A DNA stretch of 64,000 bases, taken from the NCBI RefSeq assembly GCF_001189515.2, contig NZ_CP012069.2:2170001-2234000 (forward strand), in the 5' to 3' direction. Position numbers and translations under genes: made by a program. The notes below the pieces were generated by a model that was not told the origin of the DNA, ran no database searches, and worked only from the letters and a program-made list of their open reading frames with translations. Within the stretch, counting starts at the first letter, position 1, and every line of letters starts with the position of its first letter. This DNA is from Olsenella sp. oral taxon 807 (GTDB lineage: Bacteria; Actinomycetota; Coriobacteriia; Coriobacteriales; Atopobiaceae). Of the stretch, positions 10,629-20,099 are shown one piece after another.

Positions 10629-13067
10629 CTATTCACCAATATGCCAAATTTCCGACGCATACTCACGTATTGTTCGGTCGCTGGAGAAATATCCCGACTG
10701 AGACGTGTTATGAATCGCCGAACGGTTCCACGAGCGGCGCTCACCGTACGCCTCACTGAGCTCCTCCCAAGCCTCGATGTAGGAAGCATAGTCCGCCAGC
10801 ACAAGATCGTGGTCGTTGTTCACCATGAGCTCGTCGCGGACGCTCTGGAAGTTGCCCGAGAGACGCGCGTACGTGTCGTCGGTAAGTCGATCAACGATCC
10901 TGCCGATACTGTCATGATACTTGTTATAGAAGTCCCAGGCAAAGTAGCCACCCTCAGCTCGGAGCTTGTCGACCTCCTCGGTGCGCAGGCCGAAGATCTT
11001 GATGTTGTCTTCGCCAACGAGCTGGGCTATCTCGATGTTGGCGCCATCATAGGTGCCCAAGGTGATGGCGCCGTTCATCATGAGCTTCATGTTGGAGGTA
11101 CCGGAGGCCTCCGAGCCCGCCCACGAGATCTGCTCCGAGATATCAGCCGCAGGATAGATGAGCTGCGCGTTAGAGACGGAGAAGTTGGGCACGAAGGCGA
11201 CGCGTATCCTGTCGTTGACTATGGGGTCATTGTTGACGACGTCGGCGACGGCATTGATGAGGCGGATGACCTCCTTGGCAAAGAAGTAGCTCTGTGCCGC
11301 CTTACCCGAGAAGATGAAGGCCGTCGGGCGCAGCTCAAGGGTGGGATCATCGTGGATTCGCTCGCGCAGGGCCATGACCTTCATGATGTTGAGCAGCTGG
11401 CGCTTGTAGGCGTGGAAGCGTTTGACCTGGACGTCAAAGACCATCGAGGTGTCAAGCAAGACGCCGGAGGTCTTCTTGACGTAGTCGGCAAGACGCCGCT
11501 TGTTCCAGCTGCGGGCCCGCTCGAACCCCTCCTGAAAGGAAGGATCATCCTCGAAGGCCGTGAGTTTGGAGAGCTCCGTCGCATCGCGCAGCCACCCGTC
11601 ACCGATCGCGTCGCAGATCAGGCTCGAGTAGGTGGGATTGGCGTTGCCGAGGAAGCGGCGGTGCGAGATGCCGTTGGTCTTGTTGTTGAACTTCTCGGGT
11701 GTAAGCTCATAGAAGGCGTTGAGGGTCGTGTCTTCGAGAATGCCCGTATGCAGTTCCGAGACGCCGTTCACCGAGTGGGAGAACCTGACGGAGAGGTTCG
11801 CCATACGCACCTGGCCGTCCCAGAGGATGGCCGTCTGCTGGAGCAGATCCTGCCAGTTGTCCCTATCGTGGGGGAAACTGTTGCGATAGCGCAGGTCGAC
11901 CGTGTCGATGATCATGTAGAGACGGGGCAGCAGCTCACGGAAGATGTTGATGGGCCACCTCTCCAGGGCCTCGGGCATGATCGTGTGGTTAGTGTAGGAG
12001 ATCGTGGCAAGGGTGATCTTGAGGGCGAGGTCAAAGTCGACGCCCTTCTCGTCCACGAGAATGCGCATGAGCTCAGGACCACACATCGCGGGGTGCGTGT
12101 CATTGGTGTGGATGGCGACGTAGTTGGGAAGATGCTTCCAGTCGGCCCCGTGCCTCTTCTCGTAGCTGCGAAGTATCGTCTGGAGGCCAGCGCTCACAAA
12201 GAGGTACTCCTGCTTAAGACGGAGCAGCCTCCCGTGCTCGCCCGCGTCGTTAGGATAGAGTATCTGGCTGATGGCCTCGACGTCTGACTGAAAGCGCATC
12301 GCCTGCGCGTAGTCACCCGCATTGAAAGCCTGCAGATCGAAGTCCTCGCTTGCGGGCTCGGCGCTCCAGATGCGCAGGTTGTTAACCGTGTTTCCGCCAT
12401 AGCCGATGAGAGGGACGTCGTAGGGCACGGCCTTCACGCGCTGCCCACCCTCATGGGTAAACCAATAGCGGCCGTTCTCCTCGTGACGCACGACCTCGCC
12501 GCCAAACTGCACGATGACGGAGGATTCCTCCTTGCGCGTCTCCCAGGGATAGCCGCGGGCGAGCCAATTGTCCATTCGCTCGACCTGACGACCGTCCACG
12601 ATCTCCTGTCTGAAGAGGCCGTATCGGTAACGCATGCCGTTGCCATGTCCGTTGATTCCCAGCGCTGCCATGGAGTCCATGAAACACGCAGCAAGTCGTC
12701 CGAGGCCACCGTTGCCAAGCCCGGGGTCACTCTCCTGGGCCTCCATGGTATCCAAGGAGGAACCCAGCCGCTCGCAGCCCTCCTTCACGATGTCGCGGCA
12801 GCCAAGGTTGAGCAGGTAGTTGTCAAGCAGAGGTCCGAGGAGAAACTCGATGGAGAAGTAGTAAACCTGCTTCTCGTCAGAGATGTCCATTGCGGCCTTG
12901 ATGTTGCGTGACTTGCGAGCGATCAAGTTGACCAGTACAAAGTAGCGATCACACTCGACAAGATCCTCATAGTTCTTTGCGAAGGTGGTCTTGCATGCCT
13001 CGCGGTATTGGGCGACGAAGTCATCGACGTCGTCAAAAAGTCTATTGGTGAAGAGCTCCTGTGCCAT
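10629..13067 (-). CDS. glgP: glycogen phosphorylase
   Basis: A GT35 enzyme that releases glucose-1-phosphate from glycogen using pyridoxal phosphate. 812 residues starting [13 protein letters not shown]. The PLP-lysine region [20 protein letters not shown] and the phosphate/substrate loops ([17 protein letters not shown]) are intact. The frame extends 14 codons upstream, but the ATG at 13067 has AGAGG ahead of it. It lies 43 nt before glgC and 91 nt after glgB, so synthesis and breakdown genes share one transcription unit. Confidence 0.96.
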   Translation of the reverse strand: MAQELFTNRLFDDVDDFVAQYREACKTTFAKNYEDLVECDRYFVLVNLIARKSRNIKAAMDISDEKQVYYFSIEFLLGPLLDNYLLNLGCRDIVKEGCERLGSSLDTMEAQESDPGLGNGGLGRLAACFMDSMAALGINGHGNGMRYRYGLFRQEIVDGRQVERMDNWLARGYPWETRKEESSVIVQFGGEVVRHEENGRYWFTHEGGQRVKAVPYDVPLIGYGGNTVNNLRIWSAEPASEDFDLQAFNAGDYAQAMRFQSDVEAISQILYPNDAGEHGRLLRLKQEYLFVSAGLQTILRSYEKRHGADWKHLPNYVAIHTNDTHPAMCGPELMRILVDEKGVDFDLALKITLATISYTNHTIMPEALERWPINIFRELLPRLYMIIDTVDLRYRNSFPHDRDNWQDLLQQTAILWDGQVRMANLSVRFSHSVNGVSELHTGILEDTTLNAFYELTPEKFNNKTNGISHRRFLGNANPTYSSLICDAIGDGWLRDATELSKLTAFEDDPSFQEGFERARSWNKRRLADYVKKTSGVLLDTSMVFDVQVKRFHAYKRQLLNIMKVMALRERIHDDPTLELRPTAFIFSGKAAQSYFFAKEVIRLINAVADVVNNDPIVNDRIRVAFVPNFSVSNAQLIYPAADISEQISWAGSEASGTSNMKLMMNGAITLGTYDGANIEIAQLVGEDNIKIFGLRTEEVDKLRAEGGYFAWDFYNKYHDSIGRIVDRLTDDTYARLSGNFQSVRDELMVNNDHDLVLADYASYIEAWEELSEAYGERRSWNRSAIHNTSQSGYFSSDRTIREYASEIWHIGE

Positions 13068-13158
13068 TACAATGCCTCTCACGTGATTATGGCGAACGGG
13101 CCGCCTCAAACTGACGACCCGCCCACCCGTACCACTCTATTGTGACACCTCCTGAAGC

Positions 13159-15648
13159 CTACTTAACCGTTTTTTGAGAAGTCTTCTCAGAAGCAGTACC
13201 TTTCTTCGCAGTAGTCACAGGACTCTTCGCGCTGACAGCCCCCTTCGCAGCGGATGCCTTCTTGGTAGTGCTCGGGGCAGTGCTGGAGGTCTTCTTCGCC
13301 TTTGTGCCACTCTTCTCGCTCGCAGACGCCGTAGAGGAGGCTCCCTTGGTCGAGTCGGCCGACCGTGTGGCCCCAGCCTTCTTCGCAGTACCTGGAGCTG
13401 CGGTGGCCTTCGCCGCAGCGCTGGCCGCAGGCCTCGTGGCGGTGACCTTCTCAAGCTTGACGTCTGATCTCTTTGCCACGGCCTTAGAGGCGGCCTTGGG
13501 CGTGACTGCGGGCTTCTCGGCCTTGGGTGCCTTTGCGAGCACTGCGGGCTTTGCGTCCTTTGAGGGGGACGTTGCCGGTGCTGCGGGCTTCTCGGGCTTC
13601 TCGGGCTCAGCTGCGACCTCAGACTCTATCGTGACGCCGGCCTCAGCCTCGGTCTTGTCCTGTGCGCCCTTCTTGCTGCCCGCAGCCACCTTCTTCTTTG
13701 GGGGAAGCGGACCGTCGTAGCGCAGGATCAAGCCTGCGAGCGGCGGGAGACGCAGCTCGATGGACTGGTCTCGGTCGTTCCAGGGCTCCTCTTCGGAGGC
13801 AAAACGCACGCCCTCGTTCGTCACGCCCGAGCCGCCAAACTCGCTGCTGTCGGAGTTGAAGGCCTCGACCCAGTACCCCTCCCTCGGCAGCCCAAGCTTG
13901 AAGTCCTCATGCGGGTTCACGTCAAAGTTGATGACGATGACAAGGTCGTCCTTGGGGTCATCCCCCTTGCGCACAAAGCTGATGACCGACTGTTCGGCGT
14001 CATCCGGATCGATCCACTCGAAGCCCTCCTCCGTATAGGCGTTCTGCCAAAGCGCAGGGTGCTCGTTGTAGAACCTGTTGAGCGTCGCCACGAACCGCTG
14101 CTGGTTCGCGTGGCTCTCGTACTGCTCGGTCAAGAAGTACTCGATGCCCTCGTAGTAGCGCCACTCGATGAACTGCGCGATCTCGTTGCCCATGAAGTTG
14201 AGCTTGCCCCCACAGTGGGTCATCTGGTAGAAGGCGAGCGTCCTCATGCCGGCGAACTCGCGCCAGTAGTCGCCGGGCTGACGGGTGATGAGCGAGCACT
14301 TGCCGTGCACGACCTCGTCGTGCGAGAGGGGCAGCACGAAGTTCTCGTTGAACTGGTACATGGCCGAGAAGGTGAGGAGCTTGTGGTTGCCGGGGCGCCA
14401 CGGGAAGTCGGTCTGTATGTAATGCAGGGTGTCGTTCATCCACCCCATGTCCCACTTGAAGTGGAAGCCCAGGCCACCATCGGAGGAGGGATAGGTGACG
14501 AGCGGCCAGGCCGTAGACTCCTCGGCGATCATCATGACGTCGGGATAGTACTTGCCCACGGTGTCGTTGCACTCCCGAACAAACTCGATGGAGACGAAGT
14601 CCTCCTCGGTCCCCTTCTCGTTAAACTTCTTGAGCCTGGGATCGTCGATACCAAAGTTGAGGTAGAGCATCGACGTGACCCCATCCATGCGCATGCCGTC
14701 GGCATGGTACTCGCCTATCCAGTAGAGGAGATTCGATATCAGGAAGGTGCGGACCTCCGGGCGCCCTAGGTCGAACTTGAAGGTACCCCAGTTGGGGTGC
14801 TCTTCCTTCTCGTAGAGCTTTCCGCCGTTAAAGTGCACGAGACCGTGCTCGTCGCGGCAGAAGCCACCGGGCACCCAGTCAAGGATAACGCCGATGTTGG
14901 CCTCGTGGCAGGCGTCGATGAAGTGCTTGAGCTGCTTGGGCGTGCCATAGCGGCTGGTGGGCGCATAGTAGCCCGTCACCTGGTAGCCCCAGGAGCCGTC
15001 AAAGGGATGCTCCATGACGGGCAGGACCTCGATATGGGAGTAACCCATCTGCTTGACGTAATCCACGAGCTCAACGGACAGCTCGTCGTAGCTGAGGTAC
15101 GAGCCGCTGTGATCGTCGCTATCGGGATCACCATTTCCCGCAAGGCCGTCGTCGTGGCGCTTCCAGCTGCCCAGGTGCACCTCAAAGATGTTGAGTGGCT
15201 CCTTGAGCATCGTGCGCTTTGCCCGCCTCTTCAGGTAAGCGCCGTCGGTCCACTCATAGCCCTCGATGTCAGCGGTGCGCGACGCCGTCCCCGGAGGGCA
15301 CTCGGCGCTGAACGCGTAGGGATCTGCCTTGTAAAGTAAGTCGCCGTTTGGTGTCTCGATGAGGTACTTGTAGAGCTGGCCCTCCTGCACACCCTCGATG
15401 AAGCCCCGCCAGATGCCGCCCGTCTTGGTGGGCTCCAGGTAGATCCCCTCCTGACTCCAGTCGTTGAACTCGCCGATGACCCGGACGCTCTTGGCGTCGG
15501 GTGCCCAGACGGCAAAGTTATAGCCCTCGACGCCCAACGTCGTCGCAGGATGGCTTCCTAGCTTCTCGTAGCTGCGATACCAGCGGCCCTCTCCCATCAT
15601 GTAGAGGTCGTCCTTGGTAATGAGCAGATTCTCTATGGGAACGCTCAT
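13159..15648 (-). CDS. glgB: 1,4-alpha-glucan branching enzyme with long basic C-terminal tail
   Basis: A GH13 branching enzyme of 829 residues. Residues 1-650 look complete: a CBM48-like domain (NFAVWAPDAKSVRVIGEFNDW region), nucleophile Asp in DGMRMDGVTSMLY, acid Glu in MMIAEESTAWP, and LPLSHDEVVHGK. After RYDGPLPP the protein continues for about 180 residues (encoded by about 13160-13698) made mostly of Lys, Ala, Thr, Ser and Pro, with few hydrophobics. The tail resembles histone H1 or mycobacterial HupB tails and is not a normal part of GlgB. The ATG at 15648 follows GGGAGGATAT. First gene of the operon. Confidence 0.94.
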   Translation of the reverse strand: MSVPIENLLITKDDLYMMGEGRWYRSYEKLGSHPATTLGVEGYNFAVWAPDAKSVRVIGEFNDWSQEGIYLEPTKTGGIWRGFIEGVQEGQLYKYLIETPNGDLLYKADPYAFSAECPPGTASRTADIEGYEWTDGAYLKRRAKRTMLKEPLNIFEVHLGSWKRHDDGLAGNGDPDSDDHSGSYLSYDELSVELVDYVKQMGYSHIEVLPVMEHPFDGSWGYQVTGYYAPTSRYGTPKQLKHFIDACHEANIGVILDWVPGGFCRDEHGLVHFNGGKLYEKEEHPNWGTFKFDLGRPEVRTFLISNLLYWIGEYHADGMRMDGVTSMLYLNFGIDDPRLKKFNEKGTEEDFVSIEFVRECNDTVGKYYPDVMMIAEESTAWPLVTYPSSDGGLGFHFKWDMGWMNDTLHYIQTDFPWRPGNHKLLTFSAMYQFNENFVLPLSHDEVVHGKCSLITRQPGDYWREFAGMRTLAFYQMTHCGGKLNFMGNEIAQFIEWRYYEGIEYFLTEQYESHANQQRFVATLNRFYNEHPALWQNAYTEEGFEWIDPDDAEQSVISFVRKGDDPKDDLVIVINFDVNPHEDFKLGLPREGYWVEAFNSDSSEFGGSGVTNEGVRFASEEEPWNDRDQSIELRLPPLAGLILRYDGPLPPKKKVAAGSKKGAQDKTEAEAGVTIESEVAAEPEKPEKPAAPATSPSKDAKPAVLAKAPKAEKPAVTPKAASKAVAKRSDVKLEKVTATRPAASAAAKATAAPGTAKKAGATRSADSTKGASSTASASEKSGTKAKKTSSTAPSTTKKASAAKGAVSAKSPVTTAKKGTASEKTSQKTVK

Positions 15649-15924
15649 GTATATCCTCCCTGGCTTGCGGCCCCAGCGCGGGCCTTGGTGTAGGACGAGA
15701 GGCGCATACAACGCCTAGCATAAGACCATAACACGTATTCTATTTCACTTTTCCTCTGGAAATGTCGACTTTTTTGGAACGGTCGCTTTTCTGGACAGCT
15801 TGCAGGCAGAGGCCGTCGCACGCATCGGAGGCGCGGGTGGCAGGCCGTCGGCACAACGCCAGATGCCGCGCTGCCGCGCCACGTCAGGCGGATACAATGA
15901 ATACAGGTTCGCGAGAGGAGCGGC
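15649..15924. promoter_or_regulatory. divergent intergenic region upstream of glgB and nth
   Basis: About 275 bases separate glgB (minus) and nth (plus), so the promoters of the glycogen operon and of nth must lie here. The stretch around 15715-15770 is AT-rich compared with its surroundings and is the likely glg promoter region. No convincing -35/-10 pair could be assigned. Confidence 0.4.
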
Positions 15925-16635
15925 ATGCCACGAGAGTCAAAGACATCCAAGCGAGAACGTGCCATCGAGTTCTGCCGACGCATGGGCAGGATCTATCCCC
16001 ACGTTAGGAGTGCACTCGACTTCACAAACCCCTTCGAGTTGGTAATCTGCGTGCTTCTCTCCGCGCAGACGACGGACGCCGCCGTGAACAAGGTGACGCC
16101 CGAGCTCTTCAGGCGCTGGCCAGATGCGGCCGCCATGGCTCAGGCCGACATCGGTGAGCTGGGAGAGGTCATCCGCAGCATCGGCTTCTGGCGCTCGAAG
16201 GCGAAGCACTGCGTGGGCACGTCACAGGCGATCATGGGCGACTATGGGGGCGAGGTGCCTCATACGATGGACGGGCTCGTGCGCCTGCCGGGGGTGGGGA
16301 GAAAGACCGCCAACATCGTACTCAACAAGGCCTTCGGCGTCGTGGACGGCATCGCCGTCGACACGCATGTGTACCGCATCGCGGTCAGGCTCAAGTTCAC
16401 GAGCGCCCCCACACCTCTTGCCGCCGAGCAGGACCTGCTCGAGCTGCTCCCACGCAAGCTCTGGGGACCAGTCAACGAGCAGTGGATCCACTTTGGACGA
16501 GAGACCTGTACGGCCCAGCATCCCCAGTGCGGCAGCTGCCCCTGCGCAGACATCTGTCCCTCGGCATTCAAGGTCAACGGTAACCCCACGGCAAGGCGGC
16601 GTCGTCGAAAGGGCAGCGTCGGCGCGAAACCGTAG
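15925..16635 (+). CDS. nth: endonuclease III (DNA glycosylase/AP lyase)
   Basis: Removes oxidised pyrimidines and nicks the abasic site. 236 residues. The helix-hairpin-helix LPGVGRKTANIVL carries the catalytic Lys, and VDTHVYRI carries the catalytic Asp. The 4Fe-4S cluster ligands follow the exact C-x6-C-x2-C-x5-C spacing in CTAQHPQCGSCPCADIC. The C-terminus ends in an arginine-rich stretch. Transcribed away from the glycogen operon. Confidence 0.96.
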   Translation: MPRESKTSKRERAIEFCRRMGRIYPHVRSALDFTNPFELVICVLLSAQTTDAAVNKVTPELFRRWPDAAAMAQADIGELGEVIRSIGFWRSKAKHCVGTSQAIMGDYGGEVPHTMDGLVRLPGVGRKTANIVLNKAFGVVDGIAVDTHVYRIAVRLKFTSAPTPLAAEQDLLELLPRKLWGPVNEQWIHFGRETCTAQHPQCGSCPCADICPSAFKVNGNPTARRRRRKGSVGAKP

Positions 16636-16759
16636 GAACTGCGCAACCAAAGGGGCCGGCGCGGCCAAAGGGACGGACGTAAAAGACGGGTGTGGATTGG
16701 CACGTTCCCCATCCTCATATGGTATTCGTCCTCATGCAGTACGTTTACCAACGGTGCTG

Positions 16760-16788
16760 TTGACAATACTGCCGAAATACAGTAGCAT
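16760..16788 (+). promoter_or_regulatory. promoter of higBA
   Basis: TTGACA at 16760-16765 and TAGCAT at 16783-16788 are separated by 17 bp, 31 bp before the higB ATG. A consensus -35 with a fair -10. Confidence 0.6.
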
Positions 16789-16819
16789 CGCAACTACGAG
16801 ACGGAACCTGGGAGACCAG

Positions 16820-17107
16820 ATGCAATTTGCGGACAAGGACTTGGCCCTATTTTGGGACGACCCCGTATCGTTTCCCCCAAGACGAGTCCCCCCGAGCGTA
16901 CGAAGAGCAGTTTACCGCACGTTGCAGATCTTGGACGCAGCAAGCAAGCTGGATGACTTGCGCATTCCTCCCGGAAAACGACTCGAGGACGTCGATGGAA
17001 GTCGTTCGGGTCAACGCTGCGTCAGAATCAGCGATCAGTGGAGGTTGTGCTTCACATGGGAGAGCGGCGAAGCGAGAGGGGTTGAGTTCTGTGGCTACCA
17101 TATATGA
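16820..17107 (+). CDS. higB: HigB-type toxin (RelE/ParE fold mRNA interferase)
   Basis: 95 residues. The C-terminal half matches the killer-family signature: QILDAASKLDDLRIPPGKRL, then SGQRCVRISDQWRLCF and VEFCGYHI at the end. Family members cleave mRNA on the ribosome. The ATG at 16820 lies 31 bp after a good promoter. The gene overlaps the antitoxin gene by 17 bp in the usual toxin-first order. No disruption is seen, so the pair is probably functional. Confidence 0.9.
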   Translation: MQFADKDLALFWDDPVSFPPRRVPPSVRRAVYRTLQILDAASKLDDLRIPPGKRLEDVDGSRSGQRCVRISDQWRLCFTWESGEARGVEFCGYHI

Positions 17108-17378
17108 TTTCGTCTCGACTCCCGGGGAGATCTTGCTGGAGGAGTTTCTCGAGCCCATGGGTATTAGCCAGTACCGTTTGGCCAAGGCGATCGGAAGGCC
17201 CCAGTCGGCCCTGTCCGACATCGTCCACGGACGACGCGCCATCACGGCAGAGATGGCATGGCTGCTGGGAGAGGCGCTCGGTACCACGGCTCAGTTCTGG
17301 CTGAATCTAGAGACGGCATACGAGCTGAAGACGCTCGATACGACACGGATGCCCGTCGTGGAGAAGCTGGCCGTCTAG
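17091..17378 (+). CDS. higA: HigA-type antitoxin (XRE family)
   Basis: 95 residues starting at GTG 17091 with GAGAGGGG nine bases upstream. The helix-turn-helix is QYRLAKAIGRPQSALSDIVH, followed by GRRAITAEMAWLLGEALG, as in HigA/VapI antitoxins; the C-terminus dimerises. It would neutralise HigB and repress the promoter at 16760. The frame is open further upstream but that part overlaps higB and has no similarity. Confidence 0.9.
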   Translation: MATIYDFVSTPGEILLEEFLEPMGISQYRLAKAIGRPQSALSDIVHGRRAITAEMAWLLGEALGTTAQFWLNLETAYELKTLDTTRMPVVEKLAV

Positions 17379-17554
17379 CACCGCACACAAATCAGGTGCG
17401 GCAAGCCATTTGACTGTACGTTAGCAGGGTGGGTGTGTCTGCAGATCGTCAAGCTGGTTTGCCTTGCGCTTTTCTCGATGAACCTGTGGCGCGTGCCACA
17501 GCACAGCGATCATGCAAACATAGCGGATGACCACAGGTGGCCGCAGGCAATCGC

Positions 17555-17605
17555 TTGACAGAGTTCTTTTTCATCTGTAATATAACGATTGTAATATTAC
17601 AGATG
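17555..17605 (+). promoter_or_regulatory. tetR promoter with overlapping perfect inverted-repeat operator
   Basis: TTGACA (17555-17560), a 17-bp spacer and TAATAT (17578-17583) form a near-consensus promoter. A perfect 12-bp inverted repeat, CATCTGTAATAT at 17572-17583 and its complement at 17594-17605 with a 10-bp gap, covers the -10 box and the start point. This is the expected layout for autorepression by the TetR protein encoded 20 bp downstream. Confidence 0.85.
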
Positions 17606-17625
17606 TTATTGAACAGGACCGTCGT

Positions 17626-18249
17626 ATGGGACGACAGCGCTTTAGTGAGGATGAGGTACTCGACGCGGCACTTGGCATCGTAATGCGCAACGACTACAAG
17701 TCCGTGACTGCGCGGAGGGTGGCAGACGCCGCAGGCTGCTCGGCCCAGCCGCTCTACAGCCGGTTTGGTGGAATGGAAGGACTCATGGAGTCGCTGTATG
17801 AGAGAGCGCTTGAGTGGGTGGCCGAATACAACAGGATGCATGCCCACGACGCGAAGACCGTCTTTGAGTCGAACGGACTGGCCCACATCAGAATCGCCCA
17901 AGAGGAGCCGAGGCTCTTCGAATTTCTCTACCACTCCCAATATATGAGCGCGAGAAGCATCGAGCAATTCTTTTCCCGTGTCTCGCAGCCGGGTGTAGAA
18001 GAGGAGATCTCGGAGCGCTACAACCTGACGCCTGCCGCTGCGCACGCTCTGTACATCGACATGATGGTGTACACGCACGGCTTCGCGAGCATGCTGGCCG
18101 TGGGAGCAGGATTCTCCGATGGAGAACTCATGGAGTACCTGAGTGCTGCGTTCGAGTCGTTTCTCGAGCATGCGGGATCAAGTTGCGCGAACAGAGAGGT
18201 GCATGATCGAGGAGGTACAAGCCACCCCTTATGCGCCGAGGCGCCCTAA
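17626..18249 (+). CDS. TetR/AcrR family transcriptional regulator
   Basis: 207 residues. The N-terminal helix-turn-helix is in TARRVADAAGCSAQPLYSRFGG at about residues 27-48; the rest is a helical ligand-binding domain. The gene follows its own palindromic operator. It probably also controls the nitroreductase-like gene 115 bp downstream on the same strand, although repeats lie between them. The ligand cannot be inferred. Confidence 0.88.
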   Translation: MGRQRFSEDEVLDAALGIVMRNDYKSVTARRVADAAGCSAQPLYSRFGGMEGLMESLYERALEWVAEYNRMHAHDAKTVFESNGLAHIRIAQEEPRLFEFLYHSQYMSARSIEQFFSRVSQPGVEEEISERYNLTPAAAHALYIDMMVYTHGFASMLAVGAGFSDGELMEYLSAAFESFLEHAGSSCANREVHDRGGTSHPLCAEAP

Positions 18250-18259
18250 CCTCGCTGTA

Positions 18260-18337
18260 GTCTCATGAAATATCATGCATGCGATCTCATGTCATCATGC
18301 AAGGTCTCATATCGTCGTGTACGGTCTCATGTCATCA
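18260..18337. repeat. four short degenerate direct repeats before the nitroreductase gene
   Basis: The core TCTCAT followed by G/A and a T/C/A/G-mixed tail recurs at 18261, 18285, 18305 and 18325, that is with steps of 24, 20 and 20 bp. Two copies continue as TCTCATGTCATCA. The steps of roughly two helical turns would place the cores on one face of the DNA. Confidence 0.6.
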
Positions 18338-18364
18338 CCCCCTTGAAGGGGAGATAGGAGCATT

Positions 18365-19030
18365 ATGTCCATAAGCAAGGCGATGCGCGACCGCCACACG
18401 GTGCGCAGATACACCACAGAGCCGCTGCTCGAGAGCACAGCCACCCAGCTCAACGAGCGTGTACAGCGGCTCAACGAGGAGCACGCGACCAACATACGAC
18501 TGGTCAGGGAAGACAGCAGCTGCCTCAACCTCCTAGCCAAGCTATTCATGTCCAAGAACGTAAGAAACTACCTGGTCATGGCTGGTACGGATGGGCCTGG
18601 CATCGAAGAGCGCCTGGGATGGTGCGGGGCCGACCTTATGCTGTTCGCACAAGAACTTGGCCTGAACAGCTGGTTTGTCGGCGGAACGTACAGTCCCAAG
18701 AGAGCTGCGCGAGCCGCCGGCGTCAACGGGAAGATCGTAGGCGTCATCGCCTTGGGCTACGGAACCACCCAGGGGGTACCCCACAAGTCAAAGGCTGCCA
18801 GCGAGGTGAGTTCCTATGCGGGAACGGCGCCCGCCTGGTTCACGGAAGGCGTCGAGGCGGCACTGCTGGCCCCAACAGCTATGAACAGGCAGGCGTTTCA
18901 CATAGACGGGGCGGGAGACAAGGTCAGTCTCAAGTATGACAACGGCCCGTGCTCCAACGTCGATCGCGGTATCGTCACGTACCACTTCGAGGCTGGTGCT
19001 GGGAGGGAGAACTTCAGCTGGGGCGACTGA
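18365..19030 (+). CDS. nitroreductase-family protein (TM1586-like FMN oxidoreductase)
   Basis: 221 residues. The N-terminus SISKAMRDRHTVRRYTTEP is the typical FMN-binding RxSxRxF-like start, and the middle (LGLNSWFVGGTYSPKRA) and C-terminal LLAPTAMNRQAFHID match the LAPSAxNxQPW segment. It probably reduces nitro, quinone or flavin substrates with NAD(P)H. AGGAG stands 5 bases before the ATG. Likely under the TetR regulator upstream. Confidence 0.8.
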   Translation: MSISKAMRDRHTVRRYTTEPLLESTATQLNERVQRLNEEHATNIRLVREDSSCLNLLAKLFMSKNVRNYLVMAGTDGPGIEERLGWCGADLMLFAQELGLNSWFVGGTYSPKRAARAAGVNGKIVGVIALGYGTTQGVPHKSKAASEVSSYAGTAPAWFTEGVEAALLAPTAMNRQAFHIDGAGDKVSLKYDNGPCSNVDRGIVTYHFEAGAGRENFSWGD

Positions 19031-19166
19031 CAGGGACTACCCGATAGCATTACAACGAGGTCCTGCCTGTCCGCGCAGGTATGGTTGCACGTTGTGACAC
19101 ACGAAGTGCATGAAGTGCATACGTGCACGACTCCCACAGCGCGACGAGCGGGTTGTGGATGCAGAC

Positions 19167-19389
19167 TGCGCTTTTCGGTGAGGCATCGGCTGGAGAATGC
19201 GCTTTTCCGTGAGGGCCCGCGCCCAGAATGCGCTTTTCCGTAGAGTGCGCTTTTCCTCACCTGGGCAAACGTGGCGGCACCTCACGGAAAGGCGCACTCT
19301 GGAGTTGGCACCTCACGGAAAGGCGCAGTCTGGGCCCGCCGCCTCACAGAAAGGCGCATTTTGCGGGCGGCACCTCACCAAAAAGTGCA
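19167..19389. repeat. mirrored array 1 of a 16-bp motif at 31-bp spacing
   Basis: The motif TGCGCTTTTCCGTGAG starts at 19167, 19198 and 19229 (31-bp steps, the last truncated), with a further half copy at 19246. After a non-repeat centre the reverse complement CTCACGGAAAGGCGCA starts at 19281, 19312, 19343 and 19374 (again exact 31-bp steps). The bases between motifs vary. Thirty-one bases is not a multiple of three and no gene spans the array. The remaining bases of the 19031-19497 gap hold nothing recognised. Confidence 0.85.
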
Positions 19390-19497
19390 GTTTGGCCCTA
19401 GCGGCACGGGTATGTAGTATGCTTGCCACGCCCTATCCACCCAAGGCCTGACAGGTCCCGCATCTATCCGACAGGCCTCGCACCTGAAAGGACCACC

Positions 19498-19950
19498 ATG
19501 AGAGCACTGCTGGTCGTCGACGTCCAGACCGACGTTATGAAGGGCCGCAACACCAAGGGACTCATCGAGGCCTGCAACGACATCATCGGCCGCTATGCCC
19601 CCAAGAACGTCGTCTACATCGTGAACAAGCTGCCCTGGGAACCATCCGCAAAGGAGAAGGAGCTGGGAGCGGGACTCAACGTTGTCTCGAACCTATTGTT
19701 TGACAAGAAACGCTCCAACGCATTCTCGAATCCCGGCCTGTTGCGGGCGCTGCGCGACATGGGGGCCGACGAGGTCGAGATCATCGGTATCGACGGCAAC
19801 CACTGCGTGAAGGCGACCGCCCTCGGCGCCCTTGCAAACAGTCTCGGCGCAACGGTCAACGTGCGAGCTGTGGCATCTCGAAACGAGGCCGCGTTCGAGA
19901 AAACGAAGCGACGCCTTCGCGCCGCCGGCGTAGAGCTCGCCAACGGGTAG
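19498..19950 (+). CDS. isochorismatase-like cysteine hydrolase
   Basis: 150 residues, short for the family. The triad positions are plausible: Asp in LLVVDVQTDVMKG, Lys in VNKLPWEP and nucleophile Cys in GIDGNHCVKATALGAL. Family members hydrolyse amides or vinyl ethers (nicotinamidase, isochorismatase); the substrate is unknown here. The ATG at 19498 has AAAGGA upstream; the open frame extends upstream into sequence without similarity. Confidence 0.8.
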   Translation: MRALLVVDVQTDVMKGRNTKGLIEACNDIIGRYAPKNVVYIVNKLPWEPSAKEKELGAGLNVVSNLLFDKKRSNAFSNPGLLRALRDMGADEVEIIGIDGNHCVKATALGALANSLGATVNVRAVASRNEAAFEKTKRRLRAAGVELANG

Positions 19951-20099
19951 AGACAACGTCAAGAGGTGACGCCTCGACAAGCCCACCATAGTTCGCAGGC
20001 ATGGGCGCGACGGTCCGTCACGACCCGGCGATAGTTGGAGTAGGCTTTGGGCTATCGGGCGCAAGAAGCGCGCGGATGAGAATTCAAGGAGAAGAGACC

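Noticed and set aside
10410-12287. A 625-codon plus-strand open frame opposite glgP and glgC
   Set aside because: Antisense shadow of conserved coding sequence with no motif of its own.
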